Notes: generated by a model not told the origin, from the letters alone. Shown: positions 1 to 11,304, counted from the stretch's first letter. The stretch is 64,000 nucleotides of DNA from Winogradskyella sp. MH6 (GCF_022810765.1 NZ_CP094494.1:3286001-3350000); one strand, 5' to 3'. Made by a program: numbers and translations.

Positions 1-76
1 AAGATGCGTACTTAGCCAACTGTTTGTTTATTGAAGTACTACTGTTACTACCTGCAAATGCTAATATTTTTTTCAT
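1..76 (-). CDS. NAD(P)H-dependent FMN reductase-like oxidoreductase, N-terminal fragment (cut by window edge)
   Basis: An ATG at 76-74 on the minus strand opens a frame that stays open to the window edge, giving 25 residues that begin MKKILAFAGSNSSTSINKQL. This is the first beta strand and phosphate-binding loop (AGSNSSTSxN) of the flavodoxin-fold NADPH-dependent FMN reductases, in which the loop binds the FMN phosphate. Only the first strand and loop are visible, so substrate and length cannot be judged. Upstream, between this gene and the divergent carboxylase gene, lie paired TTTCC-AA-GGAAA dyads that may be its operator. The family call rests on a short but characteristic motif. Confidence 0.8.
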   Translation of the reverse strand, partial: MKKILAFAGSNSSTSINKQLAKYAS

Positions 77-120
77 TCTGTTTGTTTTTGATGGTACAAA
101 TTTAGAAATAATAAATTTAT

Positions 121-147
121 TTTCCAAGGAAAATATTTCCAAGGAAA
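121..147. promoter_or_regulatory. tandem TTTCC-AA-GGAAA dyads, candidate operator
   Basis: Two identical 12-base sites TTTCCAAGGAAA occur at 121-132 and 136-147, a 15-base period. Each is a dyad TTTCC-N2-GGAAA. A weaker third copy (TCTTTAAGGAA) lies at 161-171. They sit about 45-70 bases upstream of the minus-strand oxidoreductase start and about 120 bases upstream of the plus-strand carboxylase. The arrangement suits a dimeric repressor, for example of the MarR or HxlR type often found near such oxidoreductases; that assignment is inference. Confidence 0.4.
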
Positions 148-264
148 TATAATTAACTTTTCTTTAAGGAAATTTAATTTTTCATATAAAACATTATTGT
201 TTTGTAAATTCGTGACGTATAAAATTCAGAATACCAAAATAAGTACAATTACATATTTACATAA

Positions 265-1908
265 ATGGATATAAAATTCAATAAGAACGAAGACCACAAT
301 AAACTTCAACTTTCAGATTTAAAGAAACGATTAGCCAAAGTAAAACTTGGCGGTGGCGAAAAGAGTATCGCTAAACATCACAGCAAGGGCAAGATGACAG
401 CCAGAGAGCGTATTAATTATTTGTTAGACCCAAAATCTAAATCTATAGAAATTGGCGCTTTTGCAGGTGAAGACATGTATCCTGAATATGGTGGTTGTCC
501 ATCTGGAGGTGTTGTTGTGAAAATTGGATATGTAAAAGGTAAACAATGTATTGTTGTTGCTAATGACGCTACTGTAAAAGCTGGCGCTTGGTTTCCTATT
601 ACCGGAAAAAAGAACCTAAGAGCACAAGAAATTGCCATAGAAAACAAACTTCCTATCATTTACCTTGTAGATAGTGCAGGTGTATTTTTACCTATGCAAG
701 ATGAAATTTTTCCAGACAAAGAACATTTTGGGCGTATCTTTAGAAATAATGCAGTAATGAGTAGTATGGGTATTACTCAGATAGCTGCTGTTATGGGAAG
801 TTGTGTAGCTGGTGGAGCTTACCTACCTATAATGAGTGATGAAGCTTTGATAGTAGATAAAACAGGTAGTATTTTCTTAGCAGGAAGCTATTTAGTAAAG
901 GCTGCCATTGGGGAAACTATTGATAACGAAACTTTAGGAGGAGCTACGACACATTGTGAAATCTCTGGAGTTACAGATTATAAAGCTAAAGATGATAAAG
1001 ATGCTTTGAACACTATAAAAAATATTGTAGATAAAATTGGTGATTTTGATAAAGCTGGTTTTAACAGAGCTAAACCTGCCAAACCTGCTGAAAACCCAGA
1101 TGATATTTACGGTATACTTCCTGAAAGTAGAGCAGATCAATATGATATGAACGAGATTATCAAACGATTAGTTGATAACTCTGAATTTGAGGAATATAAA
1201 GCTGGTTATGGACAAACCATCATTACAGGATATGCTCGTATTGATGGATGGGCTGTTGGTATTGTTGCCAACCAAAGACAAATTGTAAAAACTAAAGGTG
1301 CTAAAACCAAACCTAGCGAAATGCAGTTTGGTGGTGTTATTTATAACGATTCTGCCGATAAGGCTACACGATTCATAGCCAACTGTAATCAGAAGAAAAT
1401 TCCTTTAGTCTTTTTGCAAGATGTTACCGGTTTTATGGTTGGTAGTAAATCTGAGCATGGTGGTATTATAAAAGATGGTGCCAAAATGGTGAATGCTGTG
1501 AGTAATTCTGTAGTGCCAAAATTTACGATTGTTATTGGTAATAGTTATGGAGCTGGTAATTATGCAATGTGTGGAAAAGCCTATGACCCAAGATTAATCG
1601 TAGCATGGCCAAGCGCTGAACTTGCTGTAATGAGCGGAAAATCGGCTGCTAAGGTTTTACTTCAAATTGAAACAGCTTCATTAAAAAAGAAAGGTGAAAC
1701 CATTACCAAAGAAAAAGAAGAAGAGCTTTTTAATAAAATAAAATCGAGATACGACAACCAAGTATCTCCTTATTACGCAGCAGCTCGACTATGGACCGAT
1801 GCTGTAATAGATCCTTTAGATACAAGAACGTGGATAAGTATGGGTATAGAAGCTGCCAACCACGCTCCTATTGAAAAACCTTTTAATTTAGGTGTGTTGC
1901 AGGTATAA
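265..1908 (+). CDS. acyl-CoA carboxylase, carboxyltransferase (beta) subunit, MccB-like
   Basis: 547 residues, the usual length for the biotin-dependent acyl-CoA carboxylase beta subunit, which moves the carboxyl group from carboxybiotin to an acyl-CoA. The N-terminal half has the crotonase-like fold with AGAWFPITGKKNLRAQEIA and VMGSCVAGGAYLP; the C-terminal half has FLQDVTGFMVG and GNSYGAGNYAMCGKAYDPR. The GAGNYxMCGxAY segment is typical of methylcrotonyl-CoA carboxylase beta chains more than propionyl-CoA ones, so leucine degradation is a likely role. No biotin carboxylase/BCCP partner is adjacent. The ATG at 265 follows an AT-rich leader with no Shine-Dalgarno site, as is usual in Bacteroidetes. 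A strong hairpin terminator follows. Confidence 0.9.
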   Translation: MDIKFNKNEDHNKLQLSDLKKRLAKVKLGGGEKSIAKHHSKGKMTARERINYLLDPKSKSIEIGAFAGEDMYPEYGGCPSGGVVVKIGYVKGKQCIVVANDATVKAGAWFPITGKKNLRAQEIAIENKLPIIYLVDSAGVFLPMQDEIFPDKEHFGRIFRNNAVMSSMGITQIAAVMGSCVAGGAYLPIMSDEALIVDKTGSIFLAGSYLVKAAIGETIDNETLGGATTHCEISGVTDYKAKDDKDALNTIKNIVDKIGDFDKAGFNRAKPAKPAENPDDIYGILPESRADQYDMNEIIKRLVDNSEFEEYKAGYGQTIITGYARIDGWAVGIVANQRQIVKTKGAKTKPSEMQFGGVIYNDSADKATRFIANCNQKKIPLVFLQDVTGFMVGSKSEHGGIIKDGAKMVNAVSNSVVPKFTIVIGNSYGAGNYAMCGKAYDPRLIVAWPSAELAVMSGKSAAKVLLQIETASLKKKGETITKEKEEELFNKIKSRYDNQVSPYYAAARLWTDAVIDPLDTRTWISMGIEAANHAPIEKPFNLGVLQV

Positions 1909-1928
1909 TATTGTAAATATGGTACATA

Positions 1929-1957
1929 AAAAAAGAGCGCAAATTGCGCTCTTTTTA
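1929..1957. terminator. bidirectional intrinsic terminator
   Basis: A GAGCGC-AAATT-GCGCTC stem (1935-1951) is flanked by an A-run on the left and a T-run on the right. It can therefore end both the plus-strand carboxylase gene and the minus-strand small membrane gene that converge on it. Confidence 0.88.
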
Positions 1958-1975
1958 TTTATATATTTTAGCTAA

Positions 1976-2158
1976 TTAGTGAGTTAAACTCTCTCTTTCA
2001 GCTTTTCTTTCTTCTTTTATTTCTTTAAAGCGCTCAATAGCAGATCCAAAAATCCAATAAGGAACTACAAATGTTAAAAGGAAAATCATTAACCAAAAAC
2101 CGATGGTTAAAATGGTTAAAAATGCTAAGAATCCTAAATATTGGTCAAAATCGAACAT
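1976..2158 (-). CDS. small membrane protein, unknown function
   Basis: 60 residues with one or two hydrophobic helices at about residues 8-38 (LGFLAFLTILTIGFWLMIFL and LTFVVPYWIFG), then a charged amphipathic tail rich in Glu, Lys and Arg. No family is recognised. It is supported as a real gene by the clean hydrophobic/charged layout, by a terminator immediately downstream that it shares with the convergent gene, and by the absence of a competing frame. It is likely an inner-membrane protein. The product could also be non-coding intergenic sequence; small proteins of this size are hard to judge without homologues. Confidence 0.6.
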   Translation of the reverse strand: MFDFDQYLGFLAFLTILTIGFWLMIFLLTFVVPYWIFGSAIERFKEIKEERKAERESLTH

Positions 2159-2263
2159 ACTATAATTTAATTTGCGCTTTAGTTATCGCAAAGATATAAC
2201 CAAAAAATAAGTTTTACAATAGACTTTTTCAGATTTATTAACACAAAATGAACAACACAACAT

Positions 2264-2626
2264 CTAGATAGCTTTAATCAACAATTCTGCAGTAGCTGGA
2301 TTTGTAGCTAAAGGTACATTATGTACATCACACAAACGCATAAGCATTAAAATATCTGGCTCGTGTGGATGTTTATCTAATGGATCTCTAAAAAACAACA
2401 CCATATTGCATTGACCTTCTGCTACTCTGGCTGCTATTTGTGCATCTCCTCCCAAAGGTCCTGATAAAAGTGCATCGACCTCAAAACCTGCTTTCTTTAC
2501 CTTCTCTCCTGTTGTACCTGTAGATATTAAATGTATTTTCTTTTGATGTAAAGTCTCGCTATGCTCATTTAAAAACTGAACCATTTCTGCTTTCTTACCA
2601 TCGTGTGCAATTATTGCTATTTCCAT
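2264..2626 (-). CDS. mgsA: methylglyoxal synthase
   Basis: 120 residues. The enzyme turns dihydroxyacetone phosphate into methylglyoxal and phosphate, a bypass that frees phosphate when sugar phosphates build up. The active-site residues known from the E. coli enzyme are visible: His8, Asp9 and Lys12 in IAHDGKK, the phosphate loop STGTTG (35-40), Asp61 in SGPLGGDAQ, Asp81 in FFRDPLD, and His88/Asp91 in HPHEPD. It is shorter than the E. coli protein (152 residues), lacking the C-terminal tail. It follows the kinase gene with no spacing (start 2626, kinase stop 2627), so it is probably translationally coupled. The position behind pfkA and gap fits a role as a glycolytic overflow valve. Confidence 0.93.
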   Translation of the reverse strand: MEIAIIAHDGKKAEMVQFLNEHSETLHQKKIHLISTGTTGEKVKKAGFEVDALLSGPLGGDAQIAARVAEGQCNMVLFFRDPLDKHPHEPDILMLMRLCDVHNVPLATNPATAELLIKAI

Positions 2627-3490
2627 TTAAAGATTATTAACATGATAATCTACTAAACCTTCAATAGGCCTCCTTACAAAGTTACCGACTTTAAAACATA
2701 GTTCATCTGCAACTTGCTTTATTTCATCCTTTCCGAAAAAAGCTATAGAGCCAGCAAAATGCACTGGAATTCCGGTTTCTAATTCTTCTTTATATTGAAG
2801 GATCATATTTTCAGCAAATAAACGAATGCCTTTTATGATAAGATTTTGGATATATTCTGAATCCTTGTTGATAAACATAAACTCAGCATGATCTGCTAAA
2901 TATGCACTTGGATTAGTCTGCTTGTATAAATTATACTTTATAAAATCGGCATCAAGATTGTGCTTATGTGCAAATGCCACTCTTATTGTGTCTGGCATTT
3001 TATTAAAGTAGTAATCTCTTATTAATTGTTTTCCGAAGTAGTTTCCGCTGGCATCATCCATTAGAATAAAACCAAGACTAGAAACTCGTTGGTGAAGGTT
3101 TTTACCATCAAAATAGCTACAGTTAGAACCTGTTCCTAAAATACAAACCACTGCAGCTTCATCATTAGTGTTGATACAAGCTCGTACTGCTGCATAAGTA
3201 TCTTCCTTAACTTCTACCAAAGCTTTTGGGAAATATAATTCAAGGATTTCTTTGAGTAAAAGTCTAGGCTTTTCAGTACCACAACCAGCACCATAAAAGT
3301 AAACGTGAGTTACTTCATTGGCTATGGCCATAAGCTCTTCACTTCCTTTAATTGTCTTTTTTAATTTCTTTTCTGCAACTATTGCAGGATTTAAACCTTT
3401 GGTTCTGATCTTGTCTGCGGCTTGCTGTCCGTTTTTATCTATAGCAATCCAATCGCATTTTGTAGAACCTCCATCTGTTATTAAAATCAT
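2627..3490 (-). CDS. BadF/BadG/N-acetylglucosamine kinase-family ATPase
   Basis: 287 residues from the ATG at 3490. A start 18 bases earlier (3508) would add MYIIII, which overlaps the terminator hairpin of gap, so the inner start followed directly by ILITDGGSTKCDW is preferred. The protein is an ASKHA-fold sugar kinase: phosphate 1 loop DGGSTK (residues 6-11), then VCILGTGSNCSYF at about residues 115-128 (phosphate 2). Eukaryotic and bacterial relatives phosphorylate N-acetylglucosamine; the substrate here is inferred. It lies between gap and mgsA and could feed salvaged amino sugars from peptidoglycan or chitin into the glycolytic pathway. Confidence 0.82.
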   Translation of the reverse strand: MILITDGGSTKCDWIAIDKNGQQAADKIRTKGLNPAIVAEKKLKKTIKGSEELMAIANEVTHVYFYGAGCGTEKPRLLLKEILELYFPKALVEVKEDTYAAVRACINTNDEAAVVCILGTGSNCSYFDGKNLHQRVSSLGFILMDDASGNYFGKQLIRDYYFNKMPDTIRVAFAHKHNLDADFIKYNLYKQTNPSAYLADHAEFMFINKDSEYIQNLIIKGIRLFAENMILQYKEELETGIPVHFAGSIAFFGKDEIKQVADELCFKVGNFVRRPIEGLVDYHVNNL

Positions 3491-3505
3491 GATGATAATT
3501 ATATA

Positions 3506-3547
3506 CAAAAATTCCGTAGCCTATGCGAAAACATAATCCTACGGAAT
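3506..3547 (-). terminator. intrinsic terminator after gap
   Basis: Read on the minus strand, ATTCCGTAG at 3547-3539 pairs with CTACGGAAT at 3519-3511 (nine perfect pairs around a 19-base loop) and runs into TTTTT. It lies just downstream of gap and just upstream of the kinase gene, so it would set the level of nagK-like/mgsA read-through rather than fully separate the units. Confidence 0.7.
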
Positions 3548-3567
3548 CTAGAATTTATGTTATGAAA

Positions 3568-5569
<2,002 letters not shown>

Positions 5570-5620
5570 ATTATTTTTTATTCAATACAGTAAAATTAAT
5601 AAACAATGCACGGAATAATG

Positions 5621-5632
5621 TGACTATTGTCA
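5621..5632. promoter_or_regulatory. TGAC-N4-GTCA dyad upstream of pfkA
   Basis: The 12-base dyad TGACTATTGTCA lies 52-63 bases upstream of the pfkA start, where an operator or activator site would be expected. No regulator gene is adjacent, so the factor is unknown. Confidence 0.3.
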
Positions 5633-5706
5633 TAAAAAAAAGTTACGAAAAACAATTCAAACGTTTTCGTTAATAAGTATTTTAATAAAATTAGAGAAAG
5701 AGGTGT

Positions 5707-8700
5707 CTAAGACTTAGATTTTGTCTTCTTTTTCTTCATGGACATATACTCTGGCATAAGATTATTATCATCATTTTCGTCCTCATTTTCTTCCCTTGTT
5801 GCCTTTTTGTCTTTGCGATTTTTTCCTGAGAAAATTATTTGAATCAATTCTTTGAAAGTATCAAACTCTACACTGTAAGATAAACCAACTCCTTGCGTGT
5901 AACCTATTTCTTCACCAAAGTTTCTGATTGTGTTTTCTCTATTGAATACTTTGGCTCTTAATGTTCCGTCTTCATTGAGTAGAAAATCTATTTGCACATC
6001 TCCTGTAATAGTTGTTTGTTGTGTACTACCAAATGGCACACCTACCTTACCATTAACCAAAACCTTATCTGAAATTTTTGTTTGAAGTGTAAAACCTACA
6101 GAATTATTAGTTTGCAAATCTGGTGTGTCTTGACCTATTTCTGCAACAATACCTATATCTAAATTGTCATTATTATCACCCAGTATATTGTTCAAAATCC
6201 CTGTTAAACGCTCAGAGAGTGTTCCGGTAATATCCAAACCACCTGTTGTTGTTGTAAAACCACCTGTACCTAACAATGTAAGTGCCTGATTATTTCTTAT
6301 GTCTTTTGATGACAATCTATAATCTAACTCAGATTTTACAGTAGAAGACACACTTGGAAAACGCAAGTCGAAATCTGGTTGTGGCTGCTCTAAATCTCCT
6401 GTAAGGTAAATATCTACCTCAACCGGAATTCTTTGTGATATTGGATTATCTAATAAAACCGAAGGGTTTGCTTTTGTTTTGTAAATAGCTTTTAAATTAA
6501 TCTCTGCTCCCATAGGATCACCTTCCCAAACAATACTTCCACCTCGTTCTACCTCAAACTTTTTCTCTACCAAACCACCGTACTTAAAATTATATGTTCC
6601 TTCACTGACTACAAAATCTCCCCACATATTAAAAGTACCATTGGTGTTAATGAAAAAACCAAGGTTGCCATCACCTTTTCCTTTTATGGTACTTCCTGCT
6701 TCTTTATCGATAACTATTTCTATTGTTGCATTGGTATTAACATCCAAATCAAAAACAAGTTCTAAACCTTTTACCTCTATTGCTTCGGTAACTTCTCCAT
6801 TAATTCTGGCTTTCTTTTCTTCTGGACTTAAAAAGTGAATAAAGGAGTTATCTCCAAAACTCTCAGAATCATTTAGCGGAATATTAAAAACAGTTCCTTG
6901 AGCTGTACTCCCTTCTACATCTATAATTAATTGATCTGTTGGACCACTAATACTGGCTTCTCCAGATACAAAAGCTGTTCCGTAGTACAATTCGTCTTCA
7001 GACTCTTCTGTATTTAAGACTAGTAAACGATCTGTACTTAAATCTAAACCTAGTTCCCAGTCTGAAAAATTATTGTGTTCAATGTAGCCATTTAAATGTC
7101 CTTGAGAGAAGTACTTGGAATCTGTCATAGCTACATTATTGAATATAAACTGTTGATTTCGTAAAGACACTTTTGAGTCAAAATCAAACCCATAGTCTAC
7201 GTTTAGATATGGTATGGACAAGCCTGCCCTGTCGAGCAATAGTTCGCCATCTATACTCGGTTTTTTAAGACTACCTGTAACTCTGGCTTCACCAGAAACC
7301 AATCCTCTAATGTTACTTATAACACCCTCTCCAAGTGGATTTAGAGGGTCTAGTAAAAACTCTTCAAAAGAAACATCTAAATCAATTGTTGGTCTTCTTT
7401 CTGCAACATCTATAGTTCCTTTAGCTAAAAAAGAAGTAAGATTATCATTAACTAAAGAAACATCAACTTTATAATTTGTAATAGAATTATTTCCTTCTAT
7501 ATCTGCCGTTAAATTACCTAGGTCATAATCATTAACAAAGAGATTACTTATTTCTAAGTTAGACTTTGGCAAATAAGTACCATCTTTTTGTATAAGGTCT
7601 AGTTTTCCGTTTACCAAACCAGCTAAATCTAAACTATCTATCCTTGGTGTAATTTTTACCAATTCAACATCTTTAAAATCTACTTTAAGGTTTTTATTAA
7701 TACTATCGCTAATGGTACCTGAGACTTCTATAATTTCATTACCCTGATTTATAGTAATTGGAAAAATATCGAAGGCTGATAGTGTTCTGTCGAAACTAAT
7801 TTTATTGAAGTTATTTTTTTCTGAATTTATAAACCATTCGTACCCTTTGAATAGCACATCAGATTTTCTGAAACCCACAACTGACTTATTAGCCTCGTCA
7901 ATGGTATAAAACATATTTAGGTTAAACATGTCTTTATTGTTTTCACCTCCTTTAAACTCGGTTTTTACAAGAAGCGTGTCTCTTCTGGTTACATTAATTA
8001 GACTAAAATCTGAAGCATTGTAAACACCAGCACTGAGCGTATCTATTTCTATATATGTATTGTACAGTGGATTGCTATTGTCTACACTTAGGTTAATATT
8101 GTTGGCAAAATAATCTTTAAACTTAATTTCTGGAGAATTAAAAGTAAGGTCAAACCCTCTTGCATCTGTTTCAATTCGTCCTTCAATAAATGTGTTTTTA
8201 CCCAAATACAAATCCTTAAAAAAGACAGCTGCTATTTTAGAATAAATATTAAATCTAAAATCTATATACTGTCCTTCTTCTATTTCATAAGGTACATAAT
8301 TGGTATAAATACTTCCGATAGAATTTTCAACCAATTTTAATATATCTTCAGTTTTGAATTTCCCTTTAATATTTCCATTAATGATATCAGGTGAATTAAT
8401 GGCTATTGTACGCTCATCACCCTGAAAAGAAGATACAATGTCAAAATCTTCAAATCTATATCTACTATCTTGATTTTTATATGTTGTATTCTTAATATTA
8501 ACGGCACCAGTAGCGTCATCTAGAGTAGAGCCTGTAGCTGTCATTACTACAAAACCTTTAAATTCTGAAACACTATCTCTTGTAACAAAATTTAACACTC
8601 TGAGGTTTGCGTAATTAACATCGGCACTGAAGTCGAATTTCTTTTTTTCATCAACAAAGTCTACTAATCCATTAAAGTCTAATTGTAGGTTTGGATCATC

Positions 8701-10098
8701 TACTACCAACTTACCATTAAAGATTTTATTCCCTAAATCTCCTGAAACCGTAATACCATGATATTTGTAACCGTTGTACTCTAAGCTAAAAACATCCCCT
8801 TTTATATTTGAACTCAAATTATCCAAGGTAAATCCTTTACCGTCTACATCGAGATTTGCAGATACAAATTTGGCTTTTGGGTCGTTAATTAGTTTACCTA
8901 TATCAAATTCGTCAAAAACAACATTCCCTACATAGCTTGCTCTATCAATATCATCAATTTCGGTGAGTTCTAAATCTGATTTTACAAAACCTAAATCGGT
9001 ATCAATTTCAATATCTGCATTGATACGCTTGGTGGTTATTTGAGATGTTCCTGTAATTTTAAAATTACCAACCTTAGATAAAACCGTTGGTATGGCATTG
9101 CCAAGAATTCTTGGCAATAACGCTGTTAAGTCATTGTAATTTGATGCTAAATTTTTAAAATCACCATCTAAAGCAAAAGTGTCGTCTTCTGCACTAAATA
9201 GATTTTTAAAGGTAATATCTCCAACAATCCTTGTATTTCTGGTGGTACTTACATTTAGGTTTTTGGCTTCAAGGTTATTTAAAGTTCCTGATAAATCTGC
9301 ATTGAAACTGGCGCGCTGATTAATACCAAACTCATCAAAAAACACATTTAGCTCTGTTAATGATATTTCTGAATCCTTAAAGCTAGCCGTAACATTTACT
9401 TTGTCTGTAAAGTCTTTTAGGTCCTCTCGTTGGTAATCGAATCTTAAATCTCCTTTTAATTCAGATTTTTCGGTTTCTATACTCAAATCACCAAAATTCA
9501 TGTGGTCTAAGGTGTATTCAAAATTGGCTTTTAAATTATCTACCGTTATACCTCTACTATCCTTAAAACTGAATTTATTAATACGTGTACTTACATCTGG
9601 ACCATTAATTAAAAAATTGGTTGTATTGGCATTGAGCTCTGTAAACTCAAAAATTCTTGGAGTTTCAAGATTTTCATCTGTTAATTTAAAAATGCCATTT
9701 TCTATAGACATATCACTAGACGAAAACAAGAAACTACTTGGACCTTGCCTTGGGTTATCGTCCTCAAACTTATCTACAAAAACGTCTAGATTAGTATCCT
9801 CTTCTCCTTTGTAAGTTTTTAAATTGAAGAATAAATCCTGAATATCTATATCTCCTAAATTAAACTTACCATCATATAGGTTTTTAAAACTTATGATAGA
9901 GCTGTTAATTTCTCCAATACTTATAAGTGTGTCATTTTTGTAATCTCTAATTAAGATTTCTTTTAACTCTATATCTCCATTAAGCTGAAGACCAACTTTA
10001 CCAATATTAATGTTAGTTTTAAAGTCTTCATTTACTTTTTGCGTAGCATATTTACCAAGTTTAGTTTGCACAGCAGGAATACCCAAAATTAAAAACAC
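5707..10098 (-). CDS. tamB: translocation and assembly module protein TamB (DUF490 family)
   Basis: At least 1463 residues. TamB-family proteins are inner-membrane-anchored beta-rich bridges across the periplasm involved in outer-membrane protein assembly or lipid transport. The protein is almost wholly alternating short beta strands and ends with the conserved DUF490 region (GDGNLGFFINTNGTFNMWGD through SYSVEFDTFKEL), followed by a charged Lys/Glu tail. The coordinates begin at the first standard start (GTG, 10098). The frame is open upstream to the TAA at 10176-10174 and encodes a typical signal anchor (KRVLKIIGKIAGIILLLFLI), so the true start is probably at about 10150-10170 on a non-standard codon; see findings. 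Divergent from tsaD. Confidence 0.92.
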   Translation of the reverse strand: MFLILGIPAVQTKLGKYATQKVNEDFKTNINIGKVGLQLNGDIELKEILIRDYKNDTLISIGEINSSIISFKNLYDGKFNLGDIDIQDLFFNLKTYKGEEDTNLDVFVDKFEDDNPRQGPSSFLFSSSDMSIENGIFKLTDENLETPRIFEFTELNANTTNFLINGPDVSTRINKFSFKDSRGITVDNLKANFEYTLDHMNFGDLSIETEKSELKGDLRFDYQREDLKDFTDKVNVTASFKDSEISLTELNVFFDEFGINQRASFNADLSGTLNNLEAKNLNVSTTRNTRIVGDITFKNLFSAEDDTFALDGDFKNLASNYNDLTALLPRILGNAIPTVLSKVGNFKITGTSQITTKRINADIEIDTDLGFVKSDLELTEIDDIDRASYVGNVVFDEFDIGKLINDPKAKFVSANLDVDGKGFTLDNLSSNIKGDVFSLEYNGYKYHGITVSGDLGNKIFNGKLVVDDPNLQLDFNGLVDFVDEKKKFDFSADVNYANLRVLNFVTRDSVSEFKGFVVMTATGSTLDDATGAVNIKNTTYKNQDSRYRFEDFDIVSSFQGDERTIAINSPDIINGNIKGKFKTEDILKLVENSIGSIYTNYVPYEIEEGQYIDFRFNIYSKIAAVFFKDLYLGKNTFIEGRIETDARGFDLTFNSPEIKFKDYFANNINLSVDNSNPLYNTYIEIDTLSAGVYNASDFSLINVTRRDTLLVKTEFKGGENNKDMFNLNMFYTIDEANKSVVGFRKSDVLFKGYEWFINSEKNNFNKISFDRTLSAFDIFPITINQGNEIIEVSGTISDSINKNLKVDFKDVELVKITPRIDSLDLAGLVNGKLDLIQKDGTYLPKSNLEISNLFVNDYDLGNLTADIEGNNSITNYKVDVSLVNDNLTSFLAKGTIDVAERRPTIDLDVSFEEFLLDPLNPLGEGVISNIRGLVSGEARVTGSLKKPSIDGELLLDRAGLSIPYLNVDYGFDFDSKVSLRNQQFIFNNVAMTDSKYFSQGHLNGYIEHNNFSDWELGLDLSTDRLLVLNTEESEDELYYGTAFVSGEASISGPTDQLIIDVEGSTAQGTVFNIPLNDSESFGDNSFIHFLSPEEKKARINGEVTEAIEVKGLELVFDLDVNTNATIEIVIDKEAGSTIKGKGDGNLGFFINTNGTFNMWGDFVVSEGTYNFKYGGLVEKKFEVERGGSIVWEGDPMGAEINLKAIYKTKANPSVLLDNPISQRIPVEVDIYLTGDLEQPQPDFDLRFPSVSSTVKSELDYRLSSKDIRNNQALTLLGTGGFTTTTGGLDITGTLSERLTGILNNILGDNNDNLDIGIVAEIGQDTPDLQTNNSVGFTLQTKISDKVLVNGKVGVPFGSTQQTTITGDVQIDFLLNEDGTLRAKVFNRENTIRNFGEEIGYTQGVGLSYSVEFDTFKELIQIIFSGKNRKDKKATREENEDENDDNNLMPEYMSMKKKKTKSKS

Positions 10099-10196
10099 TA
10101 TAAGAAACAGGAGCAGAATGATACCTGCTATTTTACCTATTATTTTGAGTACTCTTTTGATATGGATTAATGATTACTTGTTGATGAAATCTTCAC

Positions 10197-10204
10197 TACA
10201 TTTG
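10197..10204 (+). promoter_or_regulatory. possible Bacteroidetes -7 element for tsaD
   Basis: TACATTTG matches the Bacteroidetes -7 consensus TAnnTTTG exactly and lies 76 bases upstream of the tsaD ATG. TTG at 10178-10180 could be the -33 element but the spacing (16 bases) is short. Confidence 0.4.
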
Positions 10205-10280
10205 CAATACTAATACGTAAGCAAGTGTAGTCTTAGACTATATTCCGTAAAATTAACAATTATTGTGCCCTTTTTAGTTA

Positions 10281-11303
10281 ATGAAAAAAGAAAATATTTA
10301 CATCCTTGGTATAGAATCGTCTTGCGATGATACTTCTGCTGCTATACTATATAATGATACCATTTTGAGCAATGTTGTGGCGGACCAAAAAATTCATACC
10401 GAATATGGTGGTGTTGTCCCAGAATTGGCCTCTAGAGCACACCAACAAAATATAGTTCCTGTAGTGCACCAAGCTATTAATAAAGCTGGCATTACCAAAG
10501 ACCAACTAAGTGCTATTGCTTTTACACGTGGACCAGGTTTAATGGGCTCATTACTTGTAGGTACTTCGTTTGCTAAGTCTTTAGCATTTGGTTTAGACAT
10601 TCCTTTGATAGATGTTAACCACATGCAAGCGCATATTTTGGCACATTTTATTGAAGAAGAAGGGCACCAAAAACCACCATTTCCGTTTTTGGCAATGACT
10701 ATTTCTGGCGGACATACACAAATTGTAAAAGTGACTAGTCATTTTGAAATGGAAGTCTTAGGGGAAACCATTGATGATGCTGTTGGTGAAGCCTATGATA
10801 AAAGTGGAAAAATATTAGGTCTTGGCTATCCTGCAGGACCAGAAATAGATAGACGTGCGCAATTAGGAAATCCTAAAGCTTATAAGTTTACCAAACCCAA
10901 AGTAGATGGTCTTAACTTTAGTTTTTCGGGTTTAAAAACTGCAATACTCTATTTTGTACAACGCGAAACTAAAGTCAACCCAAATTTTGTTGAAGAGAAC
11001 TTAAACGACATTTGCGCGTCTATTCAATACACAATTGTTGGCATTTTAATGGATAAATTAAAACTTGCTGTAAAGCAAACTGGTATTAAACATATTGCTA
11101 TTGGTGGTGGAGTTTCTGCAAATTCTGGCATTAGAAAAGCACTTAAAGAAGCCGAAAAGAAACATGGTTGGACCACTTACATTCCAAAGTTTGAGTACAC
11201 CACAGACAATGCTGCTATGATTGCTATTGTTGGGTATTTAAAATATTTGGAAAAAGATTTTTCTGATTTTGATGTTATGGCTACGGCTCGGTTGAAGATT
11301 TAA
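10281..11303 (+). CDS. tsaD: tRNA N6-adenosine threonylcarbamoyltransferase TsaD
   Basis: 340 residues, typical length. TsaD, with TsaB and TsaE, places the threonylcarbamoyl group on A37 of ANN-decoding tRNAs. The N-terminus has the family start GIESSCDDTSAAI, the metal-binding HMQAH at residues 114-118, and the ASKHA nucleotide loop SGGHTQIV; GGGVSANSGIR and TDNAAMIA follow near the C-terminus. Partners are not in the window. It is the first gene of a plus-strand run, with the next gene starting one base after its stop. Confidence 0.97.
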   Translation: MKKENIYILGIESSCDDTSAAILYNDTILSNVVADQKIHTEYGGVVPELASRAHQQNIVPVVHQAINKAGITKDQLSAIAFTRGPGLMGSLLVGTSFAKSLAFGLDIPLIDVNHMQAHILAHFIEEEGHQKPPFPFLAMTISGGHTQIVKVTSHFEMEVLGETIDDAVGEAYDKSGKILGLGYPAGPEIDRRAQLGNPKAYKFTKPKVDGLNFSFSGLKTAILYFVQRETKVNPNFVEENLNDICASIQYTIVGILMDKLKLAVKQTGIKHIAIGGGVSANSGIRKALKEAEKKHGWTTYIPKFEYTTDNAAMIAIVGYLKYLEKDFSDFDVMATARLKI

Positions 11304-11304
11304 C

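Noticed and set aside
9500-9814. plus-strand frames inside tamB (also at 6641-6838 and 7214-7474)
   Set aside because: They are antisense shadows of the long beta-rich tamB frame with Ser/Leu-rich composition and no leader or family features.
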